Origin: Desulfobulbus_C sp964551175
GTDB lineage: Bacteria > Desulfobacterota > Desulfobulbia > Desulfobulbales > Desulfobulbaceae
Assembly (NCBI GenBank): GCA_964551175.1
Contig: CAZKBZ010000002.1
Span: 1 to 64,000, forward strand
Direction: 5' to 3'
Length of the DNA: 64,000 nt
The position numbers were made by a program, and so were the translations under genes. A model generated the notes under the pieces. That model was given only the letters and a program-made list of their open reading frames with translations. It was not told where the DNA came from and searched no databases. Each line of letters starts with the position of its first letter. The first letter of the stretch is position 1. Positions 8,961 to 17,918 of this stretch are shown piece by piece.

Positions 8961-9022
8961 AGAGGAAAAAAAGGGAAAGAAAGCCGGTAAGAAGACCGGA
9001 AACAACTCCATCTTCTTACCGG
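8961..9022 (-). terminator. Rho-independent terminator of the Bax-inhibitor-like gene
   Basis: CCGGTAAGAAGA (8984-8995) and TCTTCTTACCGG (9011-9022) form a 12-bp perfect stem. On the minus strand it is followed by a T-rich tract (the A-rich stretch 8961-8983 of the plus strand). It lies 12 bp past the stop of the minus-strand gene. Confidence 0.8.
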
Positions 9023-9034
9023 AATATAAGGTTA

Positions 9035-9748
9035 TCAGTCACGGCTGCCGCCGAAAAACCGCAGCAGCATCAGAAACAGGTTGATAAAATCAAGGTACAG
9101 GGCAAGAGCGCCGATGATCGATCCCTTGCGGATAGCAGCTTCACCCTGCTCCATGATGCCCTGCTCCCCCATGGTCTTTATTTTCTGAACATCCCAGGCC
9201 GTCAGGCCGACAAAGACCAGTACGCCGATAACGGAAATTGCCCAGTATACGCTTGAGCTCTTCAGAAAGATATTCACTATGGAGGCAATGATAATCCCGA
9301 TCAACCCCATGAACAGGAAAGATCCCATGCCGGACAGGTCCCTCTTGGTCACCATGCCGTATACCGCCATGGCGCCGAACATGCCGGCGGTAATCAGAAA
9401 GGTGCCGCCAATTGAGGCTTTGGTATAGGCCAGGAAAATGGTGGACAGGGTCAAGCCGTTGAGCACCGCATATCCCAGGAATAGACCTGTTGCCGTGCCG
9501 GGCTGTATTTTATCAATCCGGGCGGACAGGTAAAAAACCATGCCCAGCTCGGCAAAGATCAAAATCATAAAGACGGGACTGCCCACTATCGACATGGCCA
9601 GACCGGAACTGGCGGTCAGCCAGGCAACGATGCCCGTCAAACCGAGTCCCATGGCCATCCAGTTAAAAACCTTGGCCAGAAAAACCGTTGATGCCTCCTG
9701 CCGTGCCTGGGCAACGGTTATGGTATTACTCGCATACTCTGTCTGCAT
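9035..9748 (-). CDS. Bax inhibitor-1 / YccA-family membrane protein
   Basis: The product has 237 residues from the ATG at 9748, which has AAGGAG nine bases before it; upstream in-frame starts lack this. About seven hydrophobic segments span residues 25-230. Family features are FNWMAMGLGLTGIVAWL near the start, the LNGLTLSTIF helix, and a C-terminal LALYLDFINLFLMLLRFFG with the conserved acidic residue in a membrane helix. Relatives are inner-membrane proteins linked to calcium leak or to FtsH control. It is transcribed alone, converging on the selenoprotein gene and ending at a good terminator. Confidence 0.9.
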   Translation of the reverse strand: MQTEYASNTITVAQARQEASTVFLAKVFNWMAMGLGLTGIVAWLTASSGLAMSIVGSPVFMILIFAELGMVFYLSARIDKIQPGTATGLFLGYAVLNGLTLSTIFLAYTKASIGGTFLITAGMFGAMAVYGMVTKRDLSGMGSFLFMGLIGIIIASIVNIFLKSSSVYWAISVIGVLVFVGLTAWDVQKIKTMGEQGIMEQGEAAIRKGSIIGALALYLDFINLFLMLLRFFGGSRD

Positions 9749-9852
9749 ACTGTATATTCTCCTTACATAGTTTTTATAGTTGGTGATATTTTGATCATCA
9801 CAGCTTATTTTAATCATTTTGTCCGGGAAGGCAACTAAATCAGGATAACGAT

Positions 9853-10614
9853 ATGAAAATAGCAATCAGCGGCAAAGGCGGTGTGGGTAAAACAACGATA
9901 ATGGCCTTGCTGGCCAGGGAATACAGAAAAATGGGCCGGGAGGTGCTGGTTATTGATGCCGATCCCAGCCCACACATGGCAGAAACCCTGGGCATCAAGG
10001 ATGCCAAAAAGGTCAAACCCATTGCCGACATGACAAAACTGCTGGCTGAGCGGGCCGGTAAAACAGAGGGTTCTCCCTTTTACAATCTCAATCCCCAGGT
10101 CAATGACCTGCTGCGGGACTTTATGATAGAACAGGATGGCATCAAATTGATGATCCTGGGTGCGGTACAGACAGCTGAGGGAGGCTGTGCCTGCCCTGAA
10201 AACCATGTGCTCCGCCTGATGCTTAAAAAAATGCTGCTTACGGCTAACGAGGTGGTGCTGCTGGACATGGAAGCCGGCGTTGAACATCTTGGCAGGGGAA
10301 CAGTGGCAGGGGTTGACCAGCTGTTGATCGTTGTCATTCCATCCCGGTCAAGTATACGTACCGCCTTGAAGATCAGAAAAATGGCAGAGGATGTCCGGAT
10401 ACCCCGTATTTTTTATGTGGGCAATCTGGTGCATGATGAAGAAGACAGACAGTTCCTTATTGATTCCCTGGGGGAATCACCGGTTGCCTTTTTTCCTGAC
10501 TCAAGAACAATACGCACAGCTGAGCGCTCAGAAACTGCGATCATAAATATTGAAGACGCACTGGAGGACGCTCCCCGCCAACTTATGGAGGCAATATTGA
10601 GCAATGACGGCTGA
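9853..10614 (+). CDS. cooC: CooC-type nickel-insertion ATPase
   Basis: The product has 253 residues. It starts MKIAISGKGGVGKTT, the deviant Walker A of the MinD/Mrp/CooC group, with VIDADPSPH following. The GGCACPENHVLR segment near residue 115 holds the CxC motif that in CooC binds metal at the dimer interface. LLDMEAGVEHLGRGT is the usual switch region. CooC helps insert nickel into the C-cluster of anaerobic CO dehydrogenase. No CODH gene lies in the window, so its client must be encoded elsewhere. An AGGAT ribosome site precedes the ATG. Confidence 0.88.
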   Translation: MKIAISGKGGVGKTTIMALLAREYRKMGREVLVIDADPSPHMAETLGIKDAKKVKPIADMTKLLAERAGKTEGSPFYNLNPQVNDLLRDFMIEQDGIKLMILGAVQTAEGGCACPENHVLRLMLKKMLLTANEVVLLDMEAGVEHLGRGTVAGVDQLLIVVIPSRSSIRTALKIRKMAEDVRIPRIFYVGNLVHDEEDRQFLIDSLGESPVAFFPDSRTIRTAERSETAIINIEDALEDAPRQLMEAILSNDG

Positions 10615-10672
10615 GATATCAAAAACAGAATATTTTTTTAACTTTCCCGGAAGGTGATCGCTCTCAAGAAAA

Positions 10673-12628
10673 ATGCAATTCGCATATAAACCGGGTTCTG
10701 AACATTTCATGAAAAAAGTAAGAGAAACAACGGGAAATGTTCAAGGCGGTAGAATTCTCTGGATGACCATCTACCTGCTTTTACTCTCCTTTTTTTTTGT
10801 TGCAGGCTTTGCTCATCAATTCAAGTATCCCGGCCGGGACGCATCTTTTTCTTCTTTCCTGGCCGGGATACTGTTTTTTGACCGATTCATTGCCGAGTAC
10901 CTTTTCGCAGCTGCTGTTATCCTGCTGCTGATTAACGGGAACCTTCTTTGCCGGCTTTTATCGTATCTCATTCTCGGCCTGTTTTTATTCATTAACAGTG
11001 TCCAGCTGACATCAATTGCCCAGGGTGGTGAATTTCTCTCCAGGCTGGCTCTTGACAATATCAATCATATCAACATCCTGTTAAATGTTCAGACGCTTTT
11101 CATTCCATTTGTTGCTGTAATTGCTCTCCTTATTCCTGAAGCTGTTATCCATTTAGCCAGACTTCAACCCTCTTCCCGTAAATCACTGTTCCTTGCCGTT
11201 GCCCCTTTTATCCTGCTGGGAATTTTCTTTTCACAAAGTCACTGGTGGTTGCCGGAGTCCGTGGAAGAAAAACGAACACTCTTTTTCTCTGCAAACAACA
11301 TTGACCACACTGCTCCGGCGATTGCCCTGTACAAAACTGTATTCCAGCAGAACATGGATTTTTTTTCAGAAAACCTGAGCAGAGAAGAACTCCGCCGTCT
11401 CCGGCAGTTTGGCATTATCCTCAACCCTGACAAACCCTATCCGCTGCTTAAAAAAAGAATTTATCAAGGTGATCCCCCTTTCCAACAAATTACCCCTGAC
11501 AGTGCAGCGCCAAACATCATTGTTTTTTTCAATGAAGGAATCTCCGCACGCAGTTTGAGTGTATATGGCTCGAAATACCAGGATATCACTCCCTACCTGC
11601 AGGATTTCGCCCGCCATTCAATGGTCGTCACGAATTATTTCAATCATACGGCCGCTACTTACCGAGGACTGCATGGGCAACTCTGCTCCCTGTTCCCCAC
11701 ATTCGGCGGTAACGGGGGCTGGTACCCGAATTACCAGGAGCTAAAGAGAATTAAATACCTCAGCCTGACAGAACTCTTAAACCAACAGGGATACCAGACC
11801 ATATTCCTTGATTCCCACCTCAAGGATAAAGCGTATGTGGATGACATGATGCAGACGTTGGATTTTCAGGAGGTATTAACAGCAGATGAGTTAAGAAACA
11901 GGTTTCTGTCAGGGGAAAAACCTGCACTTGAAGATGCTCTTTCCGACACCCAGTTCTTTCAAAGCTTAATCGGATTACTCAGGGAAAAAGCAACCAGGAA
12001 GAAAACCGGAAAACCTTTTTTTATCGGACTGTATAACTTTGGAACCCATTCGTGGGTTAACTCAGCAGATGATGAAGCACACTTCGGAGATGGCTGGAAT
12101 CCATTTTTAAACACTATCCATAACCTTGACGCGGCGTTCGGCCTGTTCTGGAAGTATTTCCAGAATTCACCTTTTGCTGATAATACCATTGTCATTTTTA
12201 CCACAGACCATTGCCACTACCCTACACAACCGTTTGTTGCCGAAATTGATGACCCCGAGTATCAAAGACTTTTTGTGGACAGAATTCCTTTAATCATTCA
12301 CGATCAACAGAGAAAACTTCCTGCATACTTTGATGCCGCAAACAGTACGTCACTGGATTTTGCTCCATCCCTGCTGCATTACTTAGGGATAACAAACCAG
12401 CCTAATCCTTTCCTGGGAAGATCAATTTTCTCTCAACAGGATCAGACTGAACGTCTCGGCGTTGCCGTCATAGAACCTGATATCTTTATCATTGACGGGA
12501 AAAAAATCCATGGAGACAAAAATTCAAAGCTGTATCGCCAAGATCTCCAGCTTCTCAAAAAGTTCATCAAGATAAGTCATGGGCTGGAAATGACGGACAG
12601 ATTGTGGCACAAGCAACCAGCTGACTGA
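10673..12628 (+). CDS. LtaS-like membrane sulfatase/phosphotransferase
   Basis: The product has 651 residues. Residues 20-200 contain about five membrane helices; the rest is an exported alkaline-phosphatase-fold domain of the sulfatase/LTA-synthase type. Visible features are NIIVFFNEGIS with a metal-binding Glu, DITPYLQDFARHS, a Thr in NHTAATYRGLHGQLCS at the nucleophile position, and TIVIFTTDHCHYP with the metal Asp-His pair. Such enzymes move phosphoglycerol or phosphoethanolamine, or cleave sulfate or phosphate esters, outside the membrane. The start at 10673 is chosen by reading-frame length; an ATG at 10709 is possible. It converges on the polysaccharide operon. Confidence 0.8.
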   Translation: MQFAYKPGSEHFMKKVRETTGNVQGGRILWMTIYLLLLSFFFVAGFAHQFKYPGRDASFSSFLAGILFFDRFIAEYLFAAAVILLLINGNLLCRLLSYLILGLFLFINSVQLTSIAQGGEFLSRLALDNINHINILLNVQTLFIPFVAVIALLIPEAVIHLARLQPSSRKSLFLAVAPFILLGIFFSQSHWWLPESVEEKRTLFFSANNIDHTAPAIALYKTVFQQNMDFFSENLSREELRRLRQFGIILNPDKPYPLLKKRIYQGDPPFQQITPDSAAPNIIVFFNEGISARSLSVYGSKYQDITPYLQDFARHSMVVTNYFNHTAATYRGLHGQLCSLFPTFGGNGGWYPNYQELKRIKYLSLTELLNQQGYQTIFLDSHLKDKAYVDDMMQTLDFQEVLTADELRNRFLSGEKPALEDALSDTQFFQSLIGLLREKATRKKTGKPFFIGLYNFGTHSWVNSADDEAHFGDGWNPFLNTIHNLDAAFGLFWKYFQNSPFADNTIVIFTTDHCHYPTQPFVAEIDDPEYQRLFVDRIPLIIHDQQRKLPAYFDAANSTSLDFAPSLLHYLGITNQPNPFLGRSIFSQQDQTERLGVAVIEPDIFIIDGKKIHGDKNSKLYRQDLQLLKKFIKISHGLEMTDRLWHKQPAD

Positions 12629-12663
12629 TAACTTTCAGGCTGCAAGCTGCATGAATTTGGGGA

Positions 12664-14094
12664 TTAATATGCGCCCTTTCCAGTAAAAATGCAGCGGACC
12701 GTCTTGCAAATTATTGTAATATCATTCCACAGGGAGTAATTGAGAACATACCAGTCATCAAGTTCCACCCTTTCCTGGTAGTCATCCATGTCATTTCTTC
12801 TGGAAACCTGCCATGGTCCGGTTATTCCGGGCTTCATGGATACATATCTGCCTGCACTCTGCTCTCCGTTTCCCCTATAATATTCAGCAAGTTCCCTGCC
12901 GACAACGGGGCGGGCTCCAACTACACTCATTTCACCCTTTAACACGTTAAAAAACTGGGGAAATTCATCAAGACTGGTACGGCGCAGAAATCGCCCGACC
13001 CGGGTTATGCGCGGGTCAACTTTCAGTTTGAAATTATTCTTCCATTCCTCGGCAAGCTCCTGATTATCCCGAAGCAGCTCTTCAAGCTGGCGGTCGGCAT
13101 CGACCACCATGGTCCTGAACTTCAAACATTCAAACTCTCGTCCGGTGGCCATGATCCGTCGATGCCGATAAAATACCGGCCCCCTGCTGTCCAGTTTAAT
13201 GGCCAGCATGATGAGCAAGAAAAGTGGTGCAGTCAATACTAGAACAGTGCTTGAGAAAAGCACATCAAATGTCCGCTTCCAGCTTGAATCAGGATTAAAA
13301 TTCAGGACCAGCATATCTCCAAGGGACTGTATCTCCGCATGGTGCAGGCCAAAGATATACAGATCAGGCACAAGGTAAATCTGGGCGCCCAGATCGCGGC
13401 ATTCCTGAAGAATCCGGAATATTTTCCGTTCCGCGCGCATGGGCAGGGCAATATACACGTAATCAATATCATTGACTTTGAGATAATCACGCACCTCATT
13501 GATCCTGCCCAGCATGGGCTTATCAATTTCATCAAGCGCTTCTTTCGTCTCCAGTTTATCGTCAAAAAAACCGACAACTTCAATACCTGCCCAGGGAATC
13601 TCCTCCATCTGCCGGGCCATCCTGATACCGAGATCTCCGGCGCCGATGATGACTGCGTGTCGAATATTTTTCCCACGGGAACGGTAATATCGCAGGAGCT
13701 TGCGAACAATGATATGAGAAAAAAAGATTAAAAAAGGAGTAGCCAAGGACCAGAGGAGAAAAACAGCCCGGGAATAACCCTCTGAAATCTTGAAAATAAA
13801 AAAGTAAAAAAGCAGAAAGCCGATCACTGTTGACCAGGCCTGCACTATTACGATAAATTCACGGTAATATTTCCAGCCCCGCCAGGAACGGTACAGCTGA
13901 AAATAATGAAAACTGATAAAAGAAACAGCAAAGACGACAAACTCAAGCCAGGTATAATACCGACTCCAGGGAACCTGGTACAACTGGACAAGCAGCCAGA
14001 GAAAGCCGCAGACCAGAGCACAGTCCAGGATATGAAGCAGTCTGTAAATAAGAGAACTGCGCTCACGCAGGTTCCAGGACAATACGGGTGACAT
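12664..14094 (-). CDS. Undecaprenyl-phosphate sugar-1-phosphate transferase (WcaJ/WbaP type)
   Basis: The product has 476 residues, normal for this family. Residues 15-120 hold four to five membrane helices. A nucleotide-binding-like central domain follows (HAVIIGAGDLGIRMARQ). From about residue 270 lies the catalytic domain: KRTFDVLFSS, LDSRGPVFYRHRR, FECLKFRTM, LDEFPQFFNVLKGEMSVVGARP and SMKPGITGPWQVSRR. The enzyme puts the first sugar phosphate on undecaprenyl phosphate and so starts repeat-unit synthesis. It is the last gene of a tightly packed minus-strand operon (six bases after the preceding GT2 gene). Confidence 0.93.
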   Translation of the reverse strand: MSPVLSWNLRERSSLIYRLLHILDCALVCGFLWLLVQLYQVPWSRYYTWLEFVVFAVSFISFHYFQLYRSWRGWKYYREFIVIVQAWSTVIGFLLFYFFIFKISEGYSRAVFLLWSLATPFLIFFSHIIVRKLLRYYRSRGKNIRHAVIIGAGDLGIRMARQMEEIPWAGIEVVGFFDDKLETKEALDEIDKPMLGRINEVRDYLKVNDIDYVYIALPMRAERKIFRILQECRDLGAQIYLVPDLYIFGLHHAEIQSLGDMLVLNFNPDSSWKRTFDVLFSSTVLVLTAPLFLLIMLAIKLDSRGPVFYRHRRIMATGREFECLKFRTMVVDADRQLEELLRDNQELAEEWKNNFKLKVDPRITRVGRFLRRTSLDEFPQFFNVLKGEMSVVGARPVVGRELAEYYRGNGEQSAGRYVSMKPGITGPWQVSRRNDMDDYQERVELDDWYVLNYSLWNDITIICKTVRCIFTGKGAY

Positions 14095-14100
14095 TATTGA

Positions 14101-15045
14101 TCAATTCCGTGAGGACCACCAGCTGCGGTTCATACTCATCCGCTCTGCACAGCAGCGTGGTAACATTCTGTGTCGTTTTCCCAGGTTATAACCAATGAAC
14201 TTGCCAAAATTCCGCAGCAGACATTGCGGCAGCAGATGATACTTTTTCCTTGCTGCCAGCATGGTCATTTCCGAGCGTACATATTTTCTGCCGGTTCCTC
14301 CGGGCCCGCCAAACTTCATCAGTTGATCGCCCTGGTCGACGTGGAAGACTCCGATATCAAAATACCTTTTAACATCTTGTAATATAGAATAATTATGCGA
14401 GTGATAAACGCAAGATTCACTTACATAGGCCACACAATAGCCGCTTTCCAGCATCTTTGCCACTGTCAAGGTGTCTTCACCGAAAAGAAGTCTTTCCGGA
14501 AAAAACCCATGTGCCGCAAGAATATCCTTGCGCCAGGCTGCAAAGGAATTGGAAATAAAAATCGTCCTGAAACCAAATTGACTGCGATCGTCCCAGCAAC
14601 GGGTTTCAGAGTGGTCAGGATAATTGAACAGCCGCAGATGTTCACTGAAAAGATTCGCATCCGGATCAGGAAGCTGTCTGCCATAGGTTGCCGAAATTCT
14701 CTCATCCCGGGCGAATGGCCGGACAAGCAACTCAAGAGCATCCCTGCCGGCCGGTATCGCATCCTGAGTCATATAGATCAAAATCTCGCCTCCGGCAATC
14801 CCGGCCGCCATTGTCCTGGTGCCACCATGATCAAAATCCTGCTGTGCTATTTTAACCTGACGAACATTATGACGGTGAACTATTGCACAGGTTCCATCCT
14901 CTGAGCCTGAATCGATAACAATAATCTCATCAGGGACAAGGGTTTGCTGCTTAAGCATGGTCAGCAACCTGTCCAGCCATTGCTCTCCATTCCAGGTCGG
15001 AATAATGACGGAAATAGTCGGTCGATTTTCCACAGACCCGCTCAT
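14101..15045 (-). CDS. GT2 glycosyltransferase (rhamnosyltransferase-like)
   Basis: The product has 314 residues from an ATG that overlaps the upstream stop as ATGA; the frame is open further back but that part lies inside the preceding gene. ISVIIPTWNGEQWLDRLL, VIDSGSEDGT, and the acidic motif in IYMTQDAIP mark a family 2 GT-A enzyme. The GGTGRKYVRSEM region and Arg-rich tail are common in rhamnosyltransferase-like members. The overlap implies translational coupling. Confidence 0.88.
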   Translation of the reverse strand: MSGSVENRPTISVIIPTWNGEQWLDRLLTMLKQQTLVPDEIIVIDSGSEDGTCAIVHRHNVRQVKIAQQDFDHGGTRTMAAGIAGGEILIYMTQDAIPAGRDALELLVRPFARDERISATYGRQLPDPDANLFSEHLRLFNYPDHSETRCWDDRSQFGFRTIFISNSFAAWRKDILAAHGFFPERLLFGEDTLTVAKMLESGYCVAYVSESCVYHSHNYSILQDVKRYFDIGVFHVDQGDQLMKFGGPGGTGRKYVRSEMTMLAARKKYHLLPQCLLRNFGKFIGYNLGKRHRMLPRCCAERMSMNRSWWSSRN

Positions 15046-15863
15046 ACCCGCAACCAGCGAACCAGCACATACTTGATCAGAGCCCATAACATATAGGGAG
15101 AGGGATGTTTCCAGTACAGCAGTAGTTCGCTGGCAGCAGCAGTCAAACGCTGTTGATACGGAACCTGATGCCTGCTCTGCCAGCCGCGACAATGAAAAAC
15201 CTTCAAATCAGGCAGATAGACAATACGCCAGGGTGACTTTTGAATCCGCAGACAGAGTTCAATATCTTCTTTATACAAAAAAAAATCAGGATCAAAGATG
15301 ACGGATTCCGACAGAGCTACCTGGTCTAACATCTCTTTCCGACAGAACAGAAAAGCCGCACAGGCAGCAGGAATATCTTCCTGTTCTCCAAAGCGGTCAT
15401 CATCCGGCTCCCCCTGTCCCCTGTCATGCCAGCGGCCATACCATTTCCTGAAAACACCGGTAGAATCTATAAATCCGGTCGCCTGTTGCAGCTTACTGTC
15501 AAAACCGAGCAACCTGCCGCTCACGCAGCCAACGTCCTTATTGCGGACTAGATAATTGATCGCCAATTCTATAGTGTTCGGTTCAGGAAAAGCATCAGGG
15601 TTCAGGAAAAGAACAAAATCAGAAAAACGATCAATGCTCTTAAAACCGAGGTTATTCGCCCGGCCGAATCCAATATTTTTTTCCAGATGCAAAACTGTCC
15701 GGTCCTTATTGCGGTAAGGCTGCAAATAACCGGAATCAATCGATCCTGAATCAACAATTACAGTGGTTTCTGGCTGTACAGTTTGTTCATCTAAAGAAGT
15801 AAGGCAAGCCCCAATCTCGTCTTGGGAATTATGGGTTACTATAACTACTGATGCGCTGTTCAT
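15042..15863 (-). CDS. GT2 glycosyltransferase
   Basis: The product has 273 residues from the ATG at 15863, which places MNSASVVIVTHNSQ at the N-terminus as in relatives; upstream in-frame starts run into the preceding gene. The family 2 fold is shown by VIVTHNS, VIVDSGSIDSG, NIGFGRANNLG and the FLNPDAF metal-site equivalent, then KEDIELCLRI. It sits 13 bp after the upstream GT2 gene and overlaps the next by four bases. Confidence 0.88.
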   Translation of the reverse strand: MNSASVVIVTHNSQDEIGACLTSLDEQTVQPETTVIVDSGSIDSGYLQPYRNKDRTVLHLEKNIGFGRANNLGFKSIDRFSDFVLFLNPDAFPEPNTIELAINYLVRNKDVGCVSGRLLGFDSKLQQATGFIDSTGVFRKWYGRWHDRGQGEPDDDRFGEQEDIPAACAAFLFCRKEMLDQVALSESVIFDPDFFLYKEDIELCLRIQKSPWRIVYLPDLKVFHCRGWQSRHQVPYQQRLTAAASELLLYWKHPSPYMLWALIKYVLVRWLRV

Positions 15864-15876
15864 AACAGTACAGACA

Positions 15877-16938
15877 TTAGAGAAAGAAAAAGCAGTACAT
15901 GCGCAACAATCTGTTTCCCTTGCCCAGCGCACTACGCCGACGCATGATAGATACAATCACATCCTTTTCAGCCCTTTTCAGGCATAATGCAAATTCAGGA
16001 ACCGTCATCTCATCATAACGGCGAAGCCCATGATGTTTCTCACGCATTTTCAACAGACTTGCAAATGCCTGAAACATACCCCTGCAATAGGGAAGAAACT
16101 GATGCTTTTTAATCGAGAACAAAAACCAGCAGAACTGATAAATACAAATAACGGGAAGAAACCGTATAAACAGGGAAAGCTGATAATTTTTCAGCAAAAC
16201 ATACAGAGAATTTCTTGTGGACAGCCTGATGGTAAAAGCATTTATTTTTGAGCCAGTTGTTGCACTACCGATATGATACACTACAGCTGAAGGCACATAA
16301 TATCCCCGGAGCCCAGCTCGATTTATTCGAAGGTTAAGATCAACATCTTCAAGATAGGCAAAAAAATCTTCATCAAATAAACCAACCCGATCAAAAAGTG
16401 TACGCCGATAAAGGACAGCACCGGCACAGGCACCGAATACCGGTCCCGGCTTGTTATAGTGTTCACAGTCCTCTTCCATGGTTCCAAGACGATAACCTGC
16501 CCCTCCGCGCAGATACCCATCCCCAGCTCCATCAAGAATAGTACGCTGATTGAAGCTTAACATTTTAGGGACAAAAAAAACAAACTCCGGCAGCTTGCAT
16601 GCTGTTGCCAGCAGCTGTTCCAATGCATCCGGCCGCAGCTCGGTATCATTGTTGAGCAGGAAAACAAATTGCCCGGAACTATTCTGAATACCGGCATTAA
16701 CGGCTGCACTGAACCCCTTATTTTCATGAAATTCTAAACAGCTCACTTCAGGCCATTCGGCCTTCAAGTACGAAACAGAACCATCTGTTGAACCATTATC
16801 AACAACACTAATCTGTAAGTTCCTGACAGTTTGTTTTTTGAGGGAAGACAGGCAGGTACATAAAACCTCAACACCGTTATAATGTGGTACTACGACATGA
16901 ATGACAGGATCACAACCTTCCATACCGACACGTTTCAA
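15877..16938 (-). CDS. GT2 glycosyltransferase with C-terminal hydrophobic segment
   Basis: The product has 353 residues. Its N-terminal 230 residues show HVVVPHYNGVEVL, VVDNGSTDGS, NKGFSAAVNAG, LLNNDTELRP and LEDVDLNLRI, all family 2 landmarks. Residues 255-285 are hydrophobic and may dip into the membrane. The TTG at 16938 has GGAG eight bases before it (overlapping the upstream stop codon) and is preferred to the ATG at 16923, which has no ribosome site. The gene belongs to the continuous minus-strand operon. Confidence 0.87.
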   Translation of the reverse strand: MKRVGMEGCDPVIHVVVPHYNGVEVLCTCLSSLKKQTVRNLQISVVDNGSTDGSVSYLKAEWPEVSCLEFHENKGFSAAVNAGIQNSSGQFVFLLNNDTELRPDALEQLLATACKLPEFVFFVPKMLSFNQRTILDGAGDGYLRGGAGYRLGTMEEDCEHYNKPGPVFGACAGAVLYRRTLFDRVGLFDEDFFAYLEDVDLNLRINRAGLRGYYVPSAVVYHIGSATTGSKINAFTIRLSTRNSLYVLLKNYQLSLFIRFLPVICIYQFCWFLFSIKKHQFLPYCRGMFQAFASLLKMREKHHGLRRYDEMTVPEFALCLKRAEKDVIVSIMRRRSALGKGNRLLRMYCFFFL

Positions 16939-16943
16939 CAGAT

Positions 16944-17909
16944 TTACTCCGGTTCCGGACGCCCAAGCACCTTGCGAACATAATATATCGGTTTACGTTG
17001 TGATTCATGGTAAGTACGCACCACAAGTTCAGCCAGTAATCCGATGGTAATAAACTGAATCCCAATGAAGATCAGCAAGATGGCCAGTAACAGCAGAGGA
17101 CGATTTGCCAGAGAAATTCCGAAAAACTGGCGTTGAATGGTCATGTACAGAGCAATGAAAAAGCCAATGGTCGAGGCAACAAAACCAAACGTTCCAAAAA
17201 CATGTAAAGGTCTGGTAGCATAACTGAGCATAAATTTTACCGTCATGAGATCCAAAATCACCCGCAACGTTCTGGTAATACCGTATTTAGAGGTGCCAAA
17301 CATCCTTGGACGATGATTTACTTTGATTTCGGTAATAGAGATACCCATACCGGAAGCTATTGCCGGAATAAAGCGGTGCATTTCACCGTACAAACGAATA
17401 TTGTTTGCTACATATTTGCGAAACGCTTTCAAGGTGCATCCGTAATCATGTAAATGGACCCCTGTTATCCAAGAGATGATCCGGTTGGCAACCATTGAAG
17501 GAAGGCGACGTGACAGGAACGGATCTTTTCGTTCAAAACGCCATCCGGTTACCACGTCATAACCGGATTCCATTTTTTTTATCATTTCAGGAATATCATG
17601 GGGATCATTCTGCAGATCACCATCCATAGTGATAATTATATCACCCTGAGCGTAATCAAAACCCGCCGACATAGCTGCAGTCTGGCCGAAATTACGACGG
17701 AAACTGACAACAACTACTGATACATCTGTTTTGCTTATTTGATCAAGCAACTCAAGACTTCTATCTGAAGAACCGTCGTCAATAAATATGATCTCATAAC
17801 TATACTTTATATCTTGAAGAACTTGAAAAAGTTCTTCATAAAGCGCAGTTATGTTCTCTTCTTCATTGTATATGGGAATAACAACCGAGATCTTCAATGT
17901 ACACTCCAT
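16944..17909 (-). CDS. GT2 polyprenyl-phosphate glycosyltransferase (GtrB/ArnC type)
   Basis: The product has 321 residues. The N-terminal domain contains SVVIPIYNEEENI, FIDDGSSDRS, NFGQTAAMSAG and MDGDLQNDP, the last with the metal-binding DxD. Residues 140-210 give the DYGCTLKAFRK and HRFIPAIASGMG signatures, and two strong membrane helices lie at about 230-300. Such enzymes make a lipid-phosphate-linked sugar for later transfer on the outer face. This may supply the large membrane proteins in the same cluster. Confidence 0.9.
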   Translation of the reverse strand: MECTLKISVVIPIYNEEENITALYEELFQVLQDIKYSYEIIFIDDGSSDRSLELLDQISKTDVSVVVVSFRRNFGQTAAMSAGFDYAQGDIIITMDGDLQNDPHDIPEMIKKMESGYDVVTGWRFERKDPFLSRRLPSMVANRIISWITGVHLHDYGCTLKAFRKYVANNIRLYGEMHRFIPAIASGMGISITEIKVNHRPRMFGTSKYGITRTLRVILDLMTVKFMLSYATRPLHVFGTFGFVASTIGFFIALYMTIQRQFFGISLANRPLLLLAILLIFIGIQFITIGLLAELVVRTYHESQRKPIYYVRKVLGRPEPE

Positions 17910-17918
17910 ACTGGATGT

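Noticed and set aside
9783..9801. GTGAT...ATCAC palindrome between the Bax-inhibitor-like gene and cooC as a CRP-type site
   Set aside because: The half-site spacing is wrong for CRP/FNR, and no second copy was found nearby.
15863..15956. Upstream start of the GT2 gene at 15956
   Set aside because: It would overlap the preceding gene by 80 bases with a Cys-rich leader unlike any GT2 N-terminus; the ATG at 15863 fits the family.
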